Part shown: piece by piece, positions 50,791 to 59,663 of the stretch
Position numbering within the stretch: position 1 is the first letter of the stretch
Layout: every line of letters starts with the position of its first letter
DNA from: RGIG8700 sp045648505
GTDB taxonomy: Bacteria; Bacillota; Clostridia; RGIG6154
Direction: 5' to 3'
Assembly (NCBI GenBank): GCA_045648505.1
Contig: JAZROD010000044.1
Coordinates: forward strand, 1-64,000
Length of the DNA stretch: 64,000 bases
Notes under the pieces: model-generated
What the model was told of the DNA's origin: nothing
Seen by the model: the letters and a program-made list of their open reading frames with translations, nothing else
The model's database searches: none
Translations under genes and position numbers: made by a program

Positions 50791-52155
50791 TCAGACTATC
50801 CCCATAACCATCTGTGCAATCTTGAAATAAACAATAAGTGATACCGCATCAATAAGAGTTGTTATGAAAGGACTTGCCATAACCGCAGGGTCAAAACCAA
50901 TCTTATCTGCAAGCATAGGCAAAACACAACCTATAAGCTTTGCACAAAGAACCGTTACAAACAATGTTATACAAATAACAAGTGCAACTGTAACAGTAAC
51001 CGCATCACCCATAACAGCTCTGTCTATAAGCATTATTTTACCAAAATTTATTATGGCAAGGGCAACACCACATAAAAGTGCAACTCTTATTTCTTTCCAT
51101 ACAACTTTAGCAATATCTTTAAACTCAACTTCACCTAATGAAAGTCCGCGGATAACAGTAACCGAAGACTGACTTCCTGAATTACCGCCTGTTCCCATAA
51201 GCATCGGAATAAATGCAATTAAAATTGCACATCCTGAAAGCGCACTTTCAAAAGAATCAATAATCATTCCTGTAAAGGTTGCAGAAACCATAAGGAACAT
51301 AAGCCACGGAATTCTCTTTACAAACAACTCAAATGCACTTGTTTTAAGATATTCCTTTTCACCCGGCATAATAGCGTTCATTTTGGCAAAGTCTTCTTCA
51401 AGTTCTTCCTGCATAACATCAATAGCATCATCGACTGTTACAATACCAACTATTCTGTTTTCATTGTCAACAACAGGAAGTGCAAGAAAATCGTATTTTT
51501 CAAACATTTTTGCAACTTCTTCTTTATCGTCTAAAGTAGAAGCTGAAATAATGTTGCTTTCCATTATATCTTCAATCACCGCATCAAGTGGTGAAATCAT
51601 AAGTGTTTTCGCAGTTACAAGACCGATAAGTTTTCTGTCTGTATCACGAACATAGCAGGTGTAAATCGTTTCTTTATCAATGGCAACCTTTCGTATAAGC
51701 TCAAAAGCTTCTCCCACAGTCATATTTCTGCGAAGAGAAACATACTCAGTTGTCATAATACTGCCTGCACTGTCTTTTGGATATTTCAAAAGTTCATTTA
51801 CTGTTTTTCTCATATCCGCTTTTGAGTTGTTAAGAATTCTCTTAACAACATTTGCAGGCATTTCTTCGATAATATCAACAGTATCATCGGCAAAAAGCTC
51901 ATCTAAAACCGCTTTAAGTTCCTTATCGGAAAAGTTATTGATTAAAATTTCCTGATGATCACTGTCCATTTCAACGAAAACCTCTGCCGCAAGTTCTTTT
52001 GGAAGAAGTCTGAAAACCACAATAACCTGAGTTTCGGTAAGTTCTTCAAAAAGCTCCTGAATATCAGCAGCCTGCATTTCATTAAATAAAGCTTTAAGCA
52101 ACTGGAACTGTTTACTGTCCACATATTCCAATGCTTTTAAAATCAATTCGTTCAT
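50791..52155 (-). CDS. mgtE: Magnesium transporter MgtE
   Basis: A 454-residue MgtE. The cytoplasmic N domain (about 1-130) and paired CBS domains (about 130-255) gate the pore, followed by five membrane helices (about 285-454) with the GTGGNSGSQSSV pore signature. AAAGGAGG precedes the ATG but lies in a hairpin. The upstream leader ORF and hairpin suggest translational control. Confidence 0.96.
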   Translation of the reverse strand: MNELILKALEYVDSKQFQLLKALFNEMQAADIQELFEELTETQVIVVFRLLPKELAAEVFVEMDSDHQEILINNFSDKELKAVLDELFADDTVDIIEEMPANVVKRILNNSKADMRKTVNELLKYPKDSAGSIMTTEYVSLRRNMTVGEAFELIRKVAIDKETIYTCYVRDTDRKLIGLVTAKTLMISPLDAVIEDIMESNIISASTLDDKEEVAKMFEKYDFLALPVVDNENRIVGIVTVDDAIDVMQEELEEDFAKMNAIMPGEKEYLKTSAFELFVKRIPWLMFLMVSATFTGMIIDSFESALSGCAILIAFIPMLMGTGGNSGSQSSVTVIRGLSLGEVEFKDIAKVVWKEIRVALLCGVALAIINFGKIMLIDRAVMGDAVTVTVALVICITLFVTVLCAKLIGCVLPMLADKIGFDPAVMASPFITTLIDAVSLIVYFKIAQMVMGIV

Positions 52156-52161
52156 ATTGTC

Positions 52162-52179
52162 CTCCTTTTTTTAAAGGAG
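52162..52179 (-). promoter_or_regulatory. RBS-sequestering hairpin of mgtE
   Basis: CTCCTTT pairs with the AAAGGAG ribosome site across a 4-base loop. It sits between the leader ORF stop and the mgtE start, so ribosome position on the leader ORF could control access. Confidence 0.65.
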
Positions 52180-52193
52180 CATAGCAAAATTCA

Positions 52194-52289
52194 TTAACGC
52201 TTGCCACTGTTTGTGAAACAACAAACGCTGAATAAAATTACGCTCATTCTCCCTTTGGGTTTTATATTGCCGGCATTACCCGCGTCCAT
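52194..52289 (-). CDS. 31-codon leader ORF upstream of mgtE
   Basis: A short ORF with its own AGAGGTG ribosome site, encoding MDAGNAGNIKPKGRMS and then a hydrophobic, cysteine-containing middle (VILFSVCCF). The stop is 14 bases before the RBS hairpin of mgtE. Its translation may sense ribosome speed or Mg2+, comparable in principle to mgtL or corL, though not similar in sequence. Confidence 0.55.
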   Translation of the reverse strand: MDAGNAGNIKPKGRMSVILFSVCCFTNSGKR

Positions 52290-52321
52290 TATCTCACCTC
52301 TTTTACAAATTTATTCAGTTT

Positions 52322-52350
52322 ATTATAACAAATATTTCAATTGTTGTAAA
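52322..52350 (-). promoter_or_regulatory. Promoter of the mgtE leader
   Basis: TTTACA (52350-52345), 17 bases, TATAAT (52327-52322). Confidence 0.7.
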
Positions 52351-52359
52351 TAGTTTTAA

Positions 52360-52391
52360 AAAAATTAACCTGCACATATTCTGTGCAGGTT
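52360..52391 (-). terminator. Terminator upstream of the mgtE promoter
   Basis: AACCTGCACA / TGTGCAGGTT, 5-base loop, then TTAATTTTTTT on the minus strand. It ends the small membrane protein gene. Confidence 0.8.
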
Positions 52392-52442
52392 TATGATAAT
52401 TTTTTGCCTTGTGGTGAAGTTAGTGTGTGACAGAGGCAAAAA

Positions 52443-52589
52443 TTAACATTCATTGATAATAGACATCATAAGTCTTACAAAATAAACCACCATACTTATT
52501 ATAATTGCATATATAACAAGCTTTGGAGCGATTTGTGTTGCAATAAGAACCAGCATACCAAGGAGAGCACCTTTCATTTTGTTTTTCAT
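52443..52589 (-). CDS. Small membrane protein (48 aa)
   Basis: 48 residues, MKNKMKGALLGMLVLIATQ onward, with two hydrophobic segments (about 8-20 and 24-42). AAAGGGTGG precedes the ATG and a terminator follows, so it is a plausible gene. No family recognised. Confidence 0.55.
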   Translation of the reverse strand: MKNKMKGALLGMLVLIATQIAPKLVIYAIIISMVVYFVRLMMSIINEC

Positions 52590-52655
52590 ATATACCACCC
52601 TTTCATTTCTTTCTCTTTCCTTGGTTAAATAATAACAAACAAAGTGGGTAATAAA

Positions 52656-52680
52656 ACGGACAGTAAAAATTACTGTCCGT
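52656..52680 (-). terminator. Terminator after the WYL regulator gene
   Basis: 11-bp stem ACGGACAGTAA / TTACTGTCCGT with AAA loop, then TTTTATT; it overlaps the stop codon. Confidence 0.75.
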
Positions 52681-53650
52681 ATTTTTCCAATATTTTATTA
52701 AGATGGTTTATAAAATCTTCTTTTACATTTTCAGGTGAAATGATTTTTGCTTTTTCCCCGAAGCCTGTAAGCCAGGAATAAAAATGGGGGCTTACCGCAA
52801 CATTAAGATACGCCGTAAATGTTTTTTCAGAAGGAACAATTGAAACTCCGCTTCCGAAACGGTCTATAACAACACCTGCCAGAGAATTGTCAAATTCTAC
52901 TGTTATTTTTGTTTCTTCCCCTCTGTACATTGAGAAAATCTTTTTTGCATAAGACGGCAAATCAAATTTGTTGTCGGGAAGATTTCTGCTTTCTTCTGCA
53001 ATAAAGGTATGCTCCATTTTATCAACTCTGTAATGAACATAAGAATTGTACTTTTCTTTATATGTTATAAGATAGTAATTCTCATCACTGTATGTAAGTG
53101 CAACGGGGGCTTCTTTGTAAAATCCGCCGTCTTTTCTGAAATGCTTTTTCTTATCCGTTCCCCATTCGTAGTATTTAAAGCATATCTGCTTGTCCGAAAG
53201 AATGGCTTCATGAATTTTATCAACATTATAATATATATGTTCATTTTCTGTTTTTGCACGGTCAAGAACAAAAACCTGACGGTTTAAAAGATTTGCGCCT
53301 GCTTTACTTGTAAGAGTTTCAAGCTTTTTAATGAGCTCAAGACTTTTCTTTACAGTTATAAATTTTGACGCCTGAACGGTATCTACCAGAAGCTTCAGTT
53401 CAGGTGTTTCAAACTCTCTTGATGCAAGATAATAGTTATAGGTCTTTGCCTTTTCGGAGCAGATATCAAAACCGAACAGTTTAAGACATTCTATATCATC
53501 ATAAACAGACTTTCTCTCGGCACTTATATCATTTGAGGCAAGATGCTCAATAATGTCTGCCACCGTTACAGAGTGATTCTCATCGGTGTTTTCCATAAAG
53601 AACTTTGCAATATATAAAAGCTTAAGCTTTTGATTTCCGCCTTTTGCCAT
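52670..53650 (-). CDS. WYL-domain transcriptional regulator
   Basis: A 326-residue regulator with an N-terminal HTH_11 winged helix (SVTVADIIEHLASNDISAERKSVYDDIECLKLFG) and a WYL domain (KYYEWGTDKKKHFRKDG, YYLITYKEKYNSYVHYRVDKME). WYL domains bind nucleic acids or nucleotides and often control DNA damage or defence. The target is unknown. It overlaps the upstream small gene by 1 base. Confidence 0.9.
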   Translation of the reverse strand: MAKGGNQKLKLLYIAKFFMENTDENHSVTVADIIEHLASNDISAERKSVYDDIECLKLFGFDICSEKAKTYNYYLASREFETPELKLLVDTVQASKFITVKKSLELIKKLETLTSKAGANLLNRQVFVLDRAKTENEHIYYNVDKIHEAILSDKQICFKYYEWGTDKKKHFRKDGGFYKEAPVALTYSDENYYLITYKEKYNSYVHYRVDKMEHTFIAEESRNLPDNKFDLPSYAKKIFSMYRGEETKITVEFDNSLAGVVIDRFGSGVSIVPSEKTFTAYLNVAVSPHFYSWLTGFGEKAKIISPENVKEDFINHLNKILEKYGQ

Positions 53651-53817
53651 TACTCCACCACCGTATATTCAAAATTTTCAAAATGAAGTTTTGTTCCCAC
53701 ATCAACGCCCATCGGCAAAAGATGCATTGCAATAAAAATTTCATTCTGGTCTTCTATATTTTGCAAAATTGCATATTCTCCCTGTATTTCCTTCACAACA
53801 TAATCCATAGGTATCAT
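53650..53817 (-). CDS. DUF3006-like small protein (55 aa)
   Basis: 55 residues, with EIQGEYAILQ, MHLLPMGVDVGTKL and FEYTVVE resembling the DUF3006 beta-barrel pattern (EGdyAV, LP-gv-GdxL). AGAGGTG ribosome site. It leads the operon with the WYL regulator, joined by TAATG. Confidence 0.65.
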   Translation of the reverse strand: MIPMDYVVKEIQGEYAILQNIEDQNEIFIAMHLLPMGVDVGTKLHFENFEYTVVE

Positions 53818-53872
53818 TTTTGTCACCTCTCATATATAATATAATACATTTTTTTCTTTTTGTCTATCTCAA

Positions 53873-53901
53873 TTGACTTTTTAATTAAGGTGTGGTAAAA
53901 T
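53873..53901 (+). promoter_or_regulatory. Promoter of the phosphoribosyltransferase gene
   Basis: TTGACT (53873-53878), 17 bases, TAAAAT (53896-53901). Confidence 0.75.
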
Positions 53902-53927
53902 TTTTTTGGTAAGAAAGGGTTGATATT

Positions 53928-54488
53928 ATGAAAACTACTTATGAAATCAGCGTTGCAGGCGTTAAAAGAGATTTAGAGCTTTTCCCTGTCAGCGACACTT
54001 TAAAAATTGCGGCTTTTATTCTTTTCGGAGATGTTGAACTTACTTGCAAATGCGCAGAAGCACTTTTAAAAGTTGCACCGGATTATGATGTTATGATTAC
54101 TGCTGAAGCAAAGAGTATTCCGCTTATTCACGAAATGGCAAGACAGAGCGGAAACAACGAGTATATTATCGCAAGAAAAGGCCTTAAGGTTTATATGAAA
54201 AATCCACTTGAAGTTTCTGTTAATTCAATCACAACACAGCACGAGCAGAAGCTTTATATCGGAGAAAAAGAAATAAATATGCTCAAGGGCAAAAAAGTAC
54301 TTATCATTGACGATGTTATCAGCACCGGTGAATCATTATTCGCCATTGAAGAACTTGTTAAAAAAGCAGGCGGAAACATCGTAGGCAAAATGGCAGTTCT
54401 TGCTGAAGGCGATGCCATAAACAGAGAAGACATTATTGTTTTAGATCAGCTTCCTCTCTTTGATGCAGAAGGCGAAATCTTATCATAA
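53928..54488 (+). CDS. Type I phosphoribosyltransferase (adenine PRTase-like)
   Basis: A 186-residue PRTase. The PRPP motif is VLIIDDVISTGES near residue 127. Similar to a Clostridia group close to Apt, but the hood differs and substrate is uncertain. It is monocistronic. Confidence 0.85.
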   Translation: MKTTYEISVAGVKRDLELFPVSDTLKIAAFILFGDVELTCKCAEALLKVAPDYDVMITAEAKSIPLIHEMARQSGNNEYIIARKGLKVYMKNPLEVSVNSITTQHEQKLYIGEKEINMLKGKKVLIIDDVISTGESLFAIEELVKKAGGNIVGKMAVLAEGDAINREDIIVLDQLPLFDAEGEILS

Positions 54489-54490
54489 AA

Positions 54491-54520
54491 AAATATGCTA
54501 ACAAATGTTAGCATATTTTT
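54491..54520. terminator. Bidirectional terminator
   Basis: AAAATATGCTAAC / GTTAGCATATTTT, 4-base loop, shared by the PRTase gene and the convergent secreted protein gene. Confidence 0.85.
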
Positions 54521-54939
54521 TATTTTATTTCATAAGTTCCTTTTATCATAAATATACATTCTGTTTCTGTTTTAAATCCTCTGCCGTCTGCAACCGGTAC
54601 AATAAGCAAATGATTTGAAGGGGTTTCCACACCATTTGCAAGGTCAAAGCCTACTGTTGTATCTGCTATTCCGCCTTTTTGTGTGGCTACAATGGTTGAT
54701 GTTCCCATTCTTTGAATTACCTCTGCACCTGCACCGCATATCACGGTTTTGCCTTTTTCAACCGTCACAACCTTGAATGTAAGTTCTTCTTTTATTTCAG
54801 GTGCAAATACCTGTTTAAGATAGCTCAAAGAAATGATAGGGTCATTATCATCTCCCGCCTGTGCATACACCAGGTATGTAACAGCCATACTTAACACCAT
54901 AACTATCGTTATAACTTTAAAAAATATTTTCTTTTTCAT
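54520..54939 (-). CDS. Exported hypothetical protein downstream of mazF
   Basis: A 139-residue protein with an N-terminal signal or anchor (about 6-27, then AQAGDDND). The body has SLSYLKQVF, GGIADTTVGFDLANG, NHLLIVPVADGRGFK and a final IKGTYEIK, a pattern I associate with an uncharacterised family of Clostridia and relatives. Possible role at the cell surface. It starts 3 bases after mazF. Confidence 0.7.
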   Translation of the reverse strand: MKKKIFFKVITIVMVLSMAVTYLVYAQAGDDNDPIISLSYLKQVFAPEIKEELTFKVVTVEKGKTVICGAGAEVIQRMGTSTIVATQKGGIADTTVGFDLANGVETPSNHLLIVPVADGRGFKTETECIFMIKGTYEIK

Positions 54940-54942
54940 CTG

Positions 54943-55293
54943 TTATACCTCCCATAAACCGAAGCTTATAAGCAAAGCCTCGTTCACTTTTTTAATAAGT
55001 AGCTGGTCTGCCTTGCCTATTTTTTCCTTCAGTCTTTTTTTATCTATTGTTCTTATTTGTTCTAAAAGAATAACCGAATCTTTTGTAAGACCATATTCTT
55101 TAGCATCAATTTCAATGTGTGTAGGCATTTTTGCTTTGTTGATCTGAGAAGTTATTGCCGCTGCAATAACAGTTGGGCTATACTTGTTTCCAATATCATT
55201 CTGAACAATTAAAACAGGTCTTACGCCCCCCTGCTCCGAACCGATAACAGGGCTTAAATCAGCATAGTAAATGTCTCCTCTTTTTACTACCAC
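54943..55293 (-). CDS. MazF/EndoA-type endoribonuclease toxin
   Basis: A 116-residue MazF-like toxin of the Bacillus EndoA type. KRGDIYYADLSPVIGSEQGGVRPVLIVQNDIGN and the C-terminal SVILLEQIRTIDKKRL contain the catalytic Arg and Thr region. It cuts mRNA at short ACA-like or UACAU-like motifs. Start GTG 55293 follows the antitoxin stop by 2 bases. Confidence 0.93.
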   Translation of the reverse strand: MVVKRGDIYYADLSPVIGSEQGGVRPVLIVQNDIGNKYSPTVIAAAITSQINKAKMPTHIEIDAKEYGLTKDSVILLEQIRTIDKKRLKEKIGKADQLLIKKVNEALLISFGLWEV

Positions 55294-55295
55294 TA

Positions 55296-55553
55296 TTACT
55301 CACTCTCCGAAAGTTTTTCCTCACAAGCTTCCAACACCTGATTGTCAGCATCTAAACACATTTCGGCGTATGTTTTGTTGAATTGCGCCATGGCTTCATA
55401 GCCTGCCGCAAGTTTTTCATATTCCCTCACATATAAATTGATTGCATCTTTTGCTAAATCTTCGATATTTCTATCATCATCTTTTGCTATTTGCTCAATT
55501 CTGCTATAAAGGCTATGAGGGATTTGAAGCTCTAATTTCCTGTGTTGTGCCAT
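55296..55553 (-). CDS. RHH antitoxin of the MazEF pair
   Basis: An 85-residue ribbon-helix-helix protein (KLELQIPHSLYSRIEQIAKDDDRNIEDLAKDAI) that binds DNA and neutralises MazF through its C-terminal half. It precedes mazF, alongside alr, as in the alr-ndoAI-ndoA order of Bacillus. Confidence 0.9.
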   Translation of the reverse strand: MAQHRKLELQIPHSLYSRIEQIAKDDDRNIEDLAKDAINLYVREYEKLAAGYEAMAQFNKTYAEMCLDADNQVLEACEEKLSESE

Positions 55554-55608
55554 AATTACCCTGCCCCCGCAAATTCTAATACATTAAGTGACTAAGCCAC
55601 CTATGAGT

Positions 55609-55637
55609 ATTATACAATATCACTCAACACAGGTCAA
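55609..55637 (-). promoter_or_regulatory. Promoter of mazEF
   Basis: TTGACC (55637-55632), 17 bases, TATAAT (55614-55609), between alr and the antitoxin. Confidence 0.75.
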
Positions 55638-55676
55638 TAACAATTATATGCAATTATTCTCCTTTCGCAACCGTAC

Positions 55677-56810
55677 TCAGTTGAGAAAGCTGATATTTTT
55701 TACAACTTTTCCATCTTTTATGAAAATTCTGGGCACTCTTTTGTTAATCATACACAAAATCTCATAACTGATAGTATCGCAAATTTCTGCCAATTTGTCC
55801 GCAGAGTTGTACTCGCCGAATATAACAGCTTCATCACCTGTATTTATATTATTGGCATTTGAAACCTCAATCATACATTGGTCCATACAAATTTTGCCTA
55901 TTTGATTAAATTTTTCGTTATTTACAACAACTGTAAGCTTATTGCTCAACCCTCTTAAAAGTCCATCTCCATACCCTATACCCAGTGTTGCAATTTTACT
56001 TCCTTTTTTAGCAGTAAATGTTCCGCCGTAGCTTATTTCTTCATCATAATCTAATGTTTTAACATCAGAGATTTTTGTTTTTAATGTCATAACAGGCTTT
56101 AAAGAAATTTCTTTATTTTTAAGATACATTGAAGGATAGTAGCCGTAAAGTATAATTCCCGGTCTTACCATATCAAGGTGCATCTGTGGAAATCTCAGAA
56201 GGGCTGCACTGTTTGCACAATGCTTAACAGGAATATGTACTCCCTTTTCTTCAAGCTTTTCAATGAAATCCATAAACTTTTCAAACTGCTTTAATGTTTT
56301 TTCTTCGTTTTCCTCATCAGCAGTTGCAAAGTGAGTAAAAATTCCTTCTATTTCAATATTTTCAAATTTGCTTATTTTCTCAATTTTTTCTACTGCATCA
56401 AGGGTACAGGGGAATCCTATTCTTCCCATACCTGTATCTATCTTGATATGAATTTTAATTTTTTCTTTTGCCTTCTGGCTAATTTTTTCTGCAAACTCAA
56501 CAGTTGTAACAGTGGGAATAATCTTATATTCAATAAGTTCGGATATTTTTTCTTCAGGCACTACACCAAGAACAAGAATATCTTTGTCGATACCATTATT
56601 TCTGAGCTGAATACCTTCGTCACAAAGGGCAACACCAAAACAATCTGCTCCTGCATTCTCAAGGCATTTCGCTACCTGCACCGCACCATGTCCGTATGCA
56701 TCGGCTTTTACTATTGCCATAACTTTTGCAGTTTCTACTGTTTTTTCTCTTATATTTCTGAAATTGTATTCAAGATTGTCCAGGCTTATTTCTGCCCAAG
56801 TTCTTTCCAA
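55677..56810 (-). CDS. alr: Alanine racemase
   Basis: A 377-residue PLP racemase making D-alanine for peptidoglycan. The PLP lysine is in VKADAYGHGA, and the catalytic Tyr region is EISYGGTFTA. The C-terminal Greek-key domain has GYGDGLLRGLSN. Start is set to TTG 56810, with AGAAGG at a good distance; the GTG at 56819 overlaps the ribosome site. Confidence 0.95.
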   Translation of the reverse strand: MERTWAEISLDNLEYNFRNIREKTVETAKVMAIVKADAYGHGAVQVAKCLENAGADCFGVALCDEGIQLRNNGIDKDILVLGVVPEEKISELIEYKIIPTVTTVEFAEKISQKAKEKIKIHIKIDTGMGRIGFPCTLDAVEKIEKISKFENIEIEGIFTHFATADEENEEKTLKQFEKFMDFIEKLEEKGVHIPVKHCANSAALLRFPQMHLDMVRPGIILYGYYPSMYLKNKEISLKPVMTLKTKISDVKTLDYDEEISYGGTFTAKKGSKIATLGIGYGDGLLRGLSNKLTVVVNNEKFNQIGKICMDQCMIEVSNANNINTGDEAVIFGEYNSADKLAEICDTISYEILCMINKRVPRIFIKDGKVVKNISFLN

Positions 56811-56822
56811 AAAAGTCACCTT

Positions 56823-57656
56823 CTATTTCAAAATTTCATTAAACGCATCAGGAATATGTTTTATAACATCTGATGCCGTCATAGCCATATCTGAATATTT
56901 TTCGCAGGCAATATCACCTGCAAGACCGTGGATATACACACCACACTTTGCGGCGTCAAAGCAATCCATTCCCTGCGCACAAAGGGACGCAATTATACCT
57001 GACAGTACATCACCGTTTCCGCCTTTTGCCATTCCCTTGTTGCCCGTTTGGTTTATATACACTCTTTCACCATCGGTTACAATGGTATTTTTACCCTTCA
57101 AAGCCAGAATAACAGAATTTTCTTTTGCATATTCTTTGGCAATTTCTTCTCTGTTATTCTCTATTTCTTCGGCACTTTTTCCGCAAAGGCGTGAAAACTC
57201 ACCGGTATGAGGTGTCATTATAACCCCTTTTCTTAAATAATACGGTCTTTCTGAGATTATATTAAGTGCATCAGCATCCAGTATTATTTTGCCGTTATAT
57301 TCTCTTAAAAGCCATTTCAGAAGCTTTCTGTACCCCTTCGATTTACCTGCACCCATTCCGGTTGCAACACTTTTGCATTTTAAAAGTACATCTTCAAGCT
57401 TATAAAGGTCATCACATTTGAATTCGCCATTTTCAGAATTTAAAGGAATGGTCATTTCTTCCGTAAGCTTAATTTCAAATATCTCATTCAATTCTTCAGG
57501 AATAACCGCACACACAAGTCCGCAACCACTTTTTGAAGCAGCCTTTGCCGCAAGAGTTACCGCGCCTGTCATACCTTTTGATGCACCGATTATTGCAGTT
57601 TTACCTCTTGTATATTTGTTGCAGTTATCTGCAAAATTTATAAACTTTTCTTTCAT
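56823..57656 (-). CDS. nnrD: NnrD: ADP-dependent NAD(P)H-hydrate dehydratase
   Basis: A 277-residue carbohydrate-kinase-fold repair enzyme that restores hydrated NAD(P)H. MTPHTGEFSRL, GNGDVLSGIIASL and GLVCAVI are visible. The NnrE epimerase domain usually fused at the N-terminus is absent, so NnrE would be encoded elsewhere. Twelve bases upstream of alr, in the same operon. Confidence 0.9.
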   Translation of the reverse strand: MKEKFINFADNCNKYTRGKTAIIGASKGMTGAVTLAAKAASKSGCGLVCAVIPEELNEIFEIKLTEEMTIPLNSENGEFKCDDLYKLEDVLLKCKSVATGMGAGKSKGYRKLLKWLLREYNGKIILDADALNIISERPYYLRKGVIMTPHTGEFSRLCGKSAEEIENNREEIAKEYAKENSVILALKGKNTIVTDGERVYINQTGNKGMAKGGNGDVLSGIIASLCAQGMDCFDAAKCGVYIHGLAGDIACEKYSDMAMTASDVIKHIPDAFNEILK

Positions 57657-57657
57657 T

Positions 57658-58158
57658 TTATCGCACCATTATAGGAAGAAGTTCTTTGTATGAATCATAT
57701 ACTTCTTCATTATAATCAATAACAAGTGCTTCTCTTTCTTTTTCACCTGAATAAATTATAACAAGATTTCCTTCATCATCTGCATTTTCACAAACATTAA
57801 ATCTTTTTGATGTGTGCATAAGCTTTTTAGCTTCATTATTATCCATTTTTGCAACAAGTACAACTCTGTCAAGTGATATTCTTTTGAAAGGTCTTCTTGC
57901 ATTTTTACCAAGAATTTTATCCACATCCATATCACCGTTAATATATGTGTATTCATATTCAATATTAAACCACATAACGCCTTTATAGGTAAACCATATT
58001 GCAAGAAGAATGATTGACATACTTATCATTCCCAGATACTGCATAAACAAATTTGCAACATAACAAATAATAATACCTGTTGTAGCAATAAGTATCTGCA
58101 TACCAATATCCTTTGCATTTCTCTTTTTCTTAACTAATTTTTCAACTACTCTATCCAT
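57658..58158 (-). CDS. DUF6106 family membrane protein
   Basis: A 166-residue protein with two membrane segments (about 18-38, 42-62) and a cytoplasmic C-terminal domain (EYTYINGDMDVDKILGKNARRPFK, then KRFNVCEN). This is the DUF6106 layout of Clostridia. Function unknown. ATG 58158 follows AAAGGAA. It leads the nnrD-alr operon. Confidence 0.85.
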   Translation of the reverse strand: MDRVVEKLVKKKRNAKDIGMQILIATTGIIICYVANLFMQYLGMISMSIILLAIWFTYKGVMWFNIEYEYTYINGDMDVDKILGKNARRPFKRISLDRVVLVAKMDNNEAKKLMHTSKRFNVCENADDEGNLVIIYSGEKEREALVIDYNEEVYDSYKELLPIMVR

Positions 58159-58198
58159 AATAATTTCCTTTCTGTAGGTCACATATTCTCTCAAGTAT

Positions 58199-58227
58199 AT
58201 TTTAGCACTTTTTTCAAAGATGTGCAA
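58199..58227 (-). promoter_or_regulatory. Promoter of the DUF6106-nnrD-alr operon
   Basis: TTGCAC (58227-58222), 17 bases, TAAAAT (58204-58199). Confidence 0.65.
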
Positions 58228-58244
58228 GTGCCTCTTTATTAAAA

Positions 58245-58267
58245 AGGACAGTCATTCAGACTGTCCT
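58245..58267 (-). terminator. Terminator after the SPFH gene
   Basis: AGGACAGTC / GACTGTCCT, 5-base loop; minus strand continues TTTTTAATAAAG. Confidence 0.8.
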
Positions 58268-58274
58268 CATATTT

Positions 58275-59651
58275 TTAATTCTCTGTTGGAATTGGCGGAA
58301 TTGTATTGGCGAACACTTCTTTAAGTTCATCTATTGTACCTGCTTTTTGCCATTGTGCCATTCCTTGTTTCCATACTAAACTATCTACGCTGAATTGTCC
58401 CGTTGTAACCATTTGCTTTAACACATTTAAATCAAAAGGTCCGGTTGCTTGACCGTTTACTGCAACATTATATGCTATTGTAGGAATAGGAGGAGGTGTG
58501 ATTCCAGATTGAGCAGGCTGATTTACGCCTGCCATCATATTGTTCATTGAGCCTGCAATATTCTGACCAACTGCACCGCCAACTGCCATACTTGCCATCA
58601 TAGCTGCCATATTAAATCCCGAACCATCACCACCGCCACCGAGGTTTATATCTCCGGCACCATTAGCACCCATTTGACCGAGTGCTTCTGCACCTGCAAC
58701 ACCAACCTCAGCTTGCTTTTCAACTTGGAAAGCACCGATGTTTGCAGTTTGAGTAGCTTTATGCTGTGCGTACTGACCTTCTTCACGCTGAATACGGAGA
58801 GTTTCTTCATAGTTTTCCATTTCGATTCGTTGCTTGTCTGCAATGTCTTTGATTTTAGCTTCTGCTTCAGCTTTTGCAGTAGCTCCGGCAATGTCTTTCG
58901 TTACACTCATTAACTGTCTGTAACCTTCGCTTGATTTATCGAGTTCAATTGCACTAATATCAACTCCCGAAACAACAACACCAAAGTTTTCTTTCAGCCT
59001 TTCACTCAAATCAAACTCAACCACATCATTAATCTGTGCAGTTTTAGTTTCGATTTGAACTAAAGGAATATTGTTTGTGGCGGGAGCATTGGCAACCACA
59101 TCTTTTACATAACGGTTTACCGCATCACGAATCTGTCTTTGGAAATCATCAAGGTTAAATGTGCTAAGTCTATGTAATTTTATAAACTCACGATAGTCGT
59201 TAATTTTAAATGTTATGGTACCTCTTACCGCTACAGGTACACCAAAATCATCAAATCTCGGATCAAAAACTTCAAAGAATGGAACACCAAATTTGACTTG
59301 AATAACCTGAGCAAGATTTATAAAATAAACCTCTGCTTGAAATGGTGTGCCTCCTTCATACGCCAACCCAACAATACTTGCAAGCACGGGGAAGTTCGCA
59401 GTTTTAATAGTTTGGTCAAAAGGTCCAACTATAAAGTCCTGCATAGTTCCATCTTTTTGTTTATAAACAAAAACCGCAACTTCGCCATCCTTAACTCTTA
59501 ATGACGAACCCCATCTAATTGCATTTTCTCTATTGTTATTTCCAAGTTCAGAGCCTGCGGGATGCCATTTCCAAATTAGATATGAAGGTTCATCACATCT
59601 AATTTCATCCATAAAGCCGCCTGTTTTATTATTTGTACCGAATAATCTCAT
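58275..59651 (-). CDS. SPFH/GYF2 domain protein (YdjI-like)
   Basis: A 458-residue protein. The SPFH domain covers about 20-260 (WKWHPAGSELGNNNRENAIRWG, VPVAVRGTITFKINDYREF), followed by a coiled coil (260-310), a Gly/Met-rich linker and a C-terminal GYF_2 domain (YNVAVNGQATGPFDLNVLKQM). It resembles Bacillus YdjI, which recruits PspA to membranes. It has no membrane segment. Confidence 0.88.
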   Translation of the reverse strand: MRLFGTNNKTGGFMDEIRCDEPSYLIWKWHPAGSELGNNNRENAIRWGSSLRVKDGEVAVFVYKQKDGTMQDFIVGPFDQTIKTANFPVLASIVGLAYEGGTPFQAEVYFINLAQVIQVKFGVPFFEVFDPRFDDFGVPVAVRGTITFKINDYREFIKLHRLSTFNLDDFQRQIRDAVNRYVKDVVANAPATNNIPLVQIETKTAQINDVVEFDLSERLKENFGVVVSGVDISAIELDKSSEGYRQLMSVTKDIAGATAKAEAEAKIKDIADKQRIEMENYEETLRIQREEGQYAQHKATQTANIGAFQVEKQAEVGVAGAEALGQMGANGAGDINLGGGGDGSGFNMAAMMASMAVGGAVGQNIAGSMNNMMAGVNQPAQSGITPPPIPTIAYNVAVNGQATGPFDLNVLKQMVTTGQFSVDSLVWKQGMAQWQKAGTIDELKEVFANTIPPIPTEN

Positions 59652-59663
59652 AATATATCGCCC

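Noticed and set aside
52156..52350. M-box (ykoK) riboswitch before mgtE.
   Set aside because: The leader is short and is occupied by a translated ORF; I see none of the M-box conserved loops.
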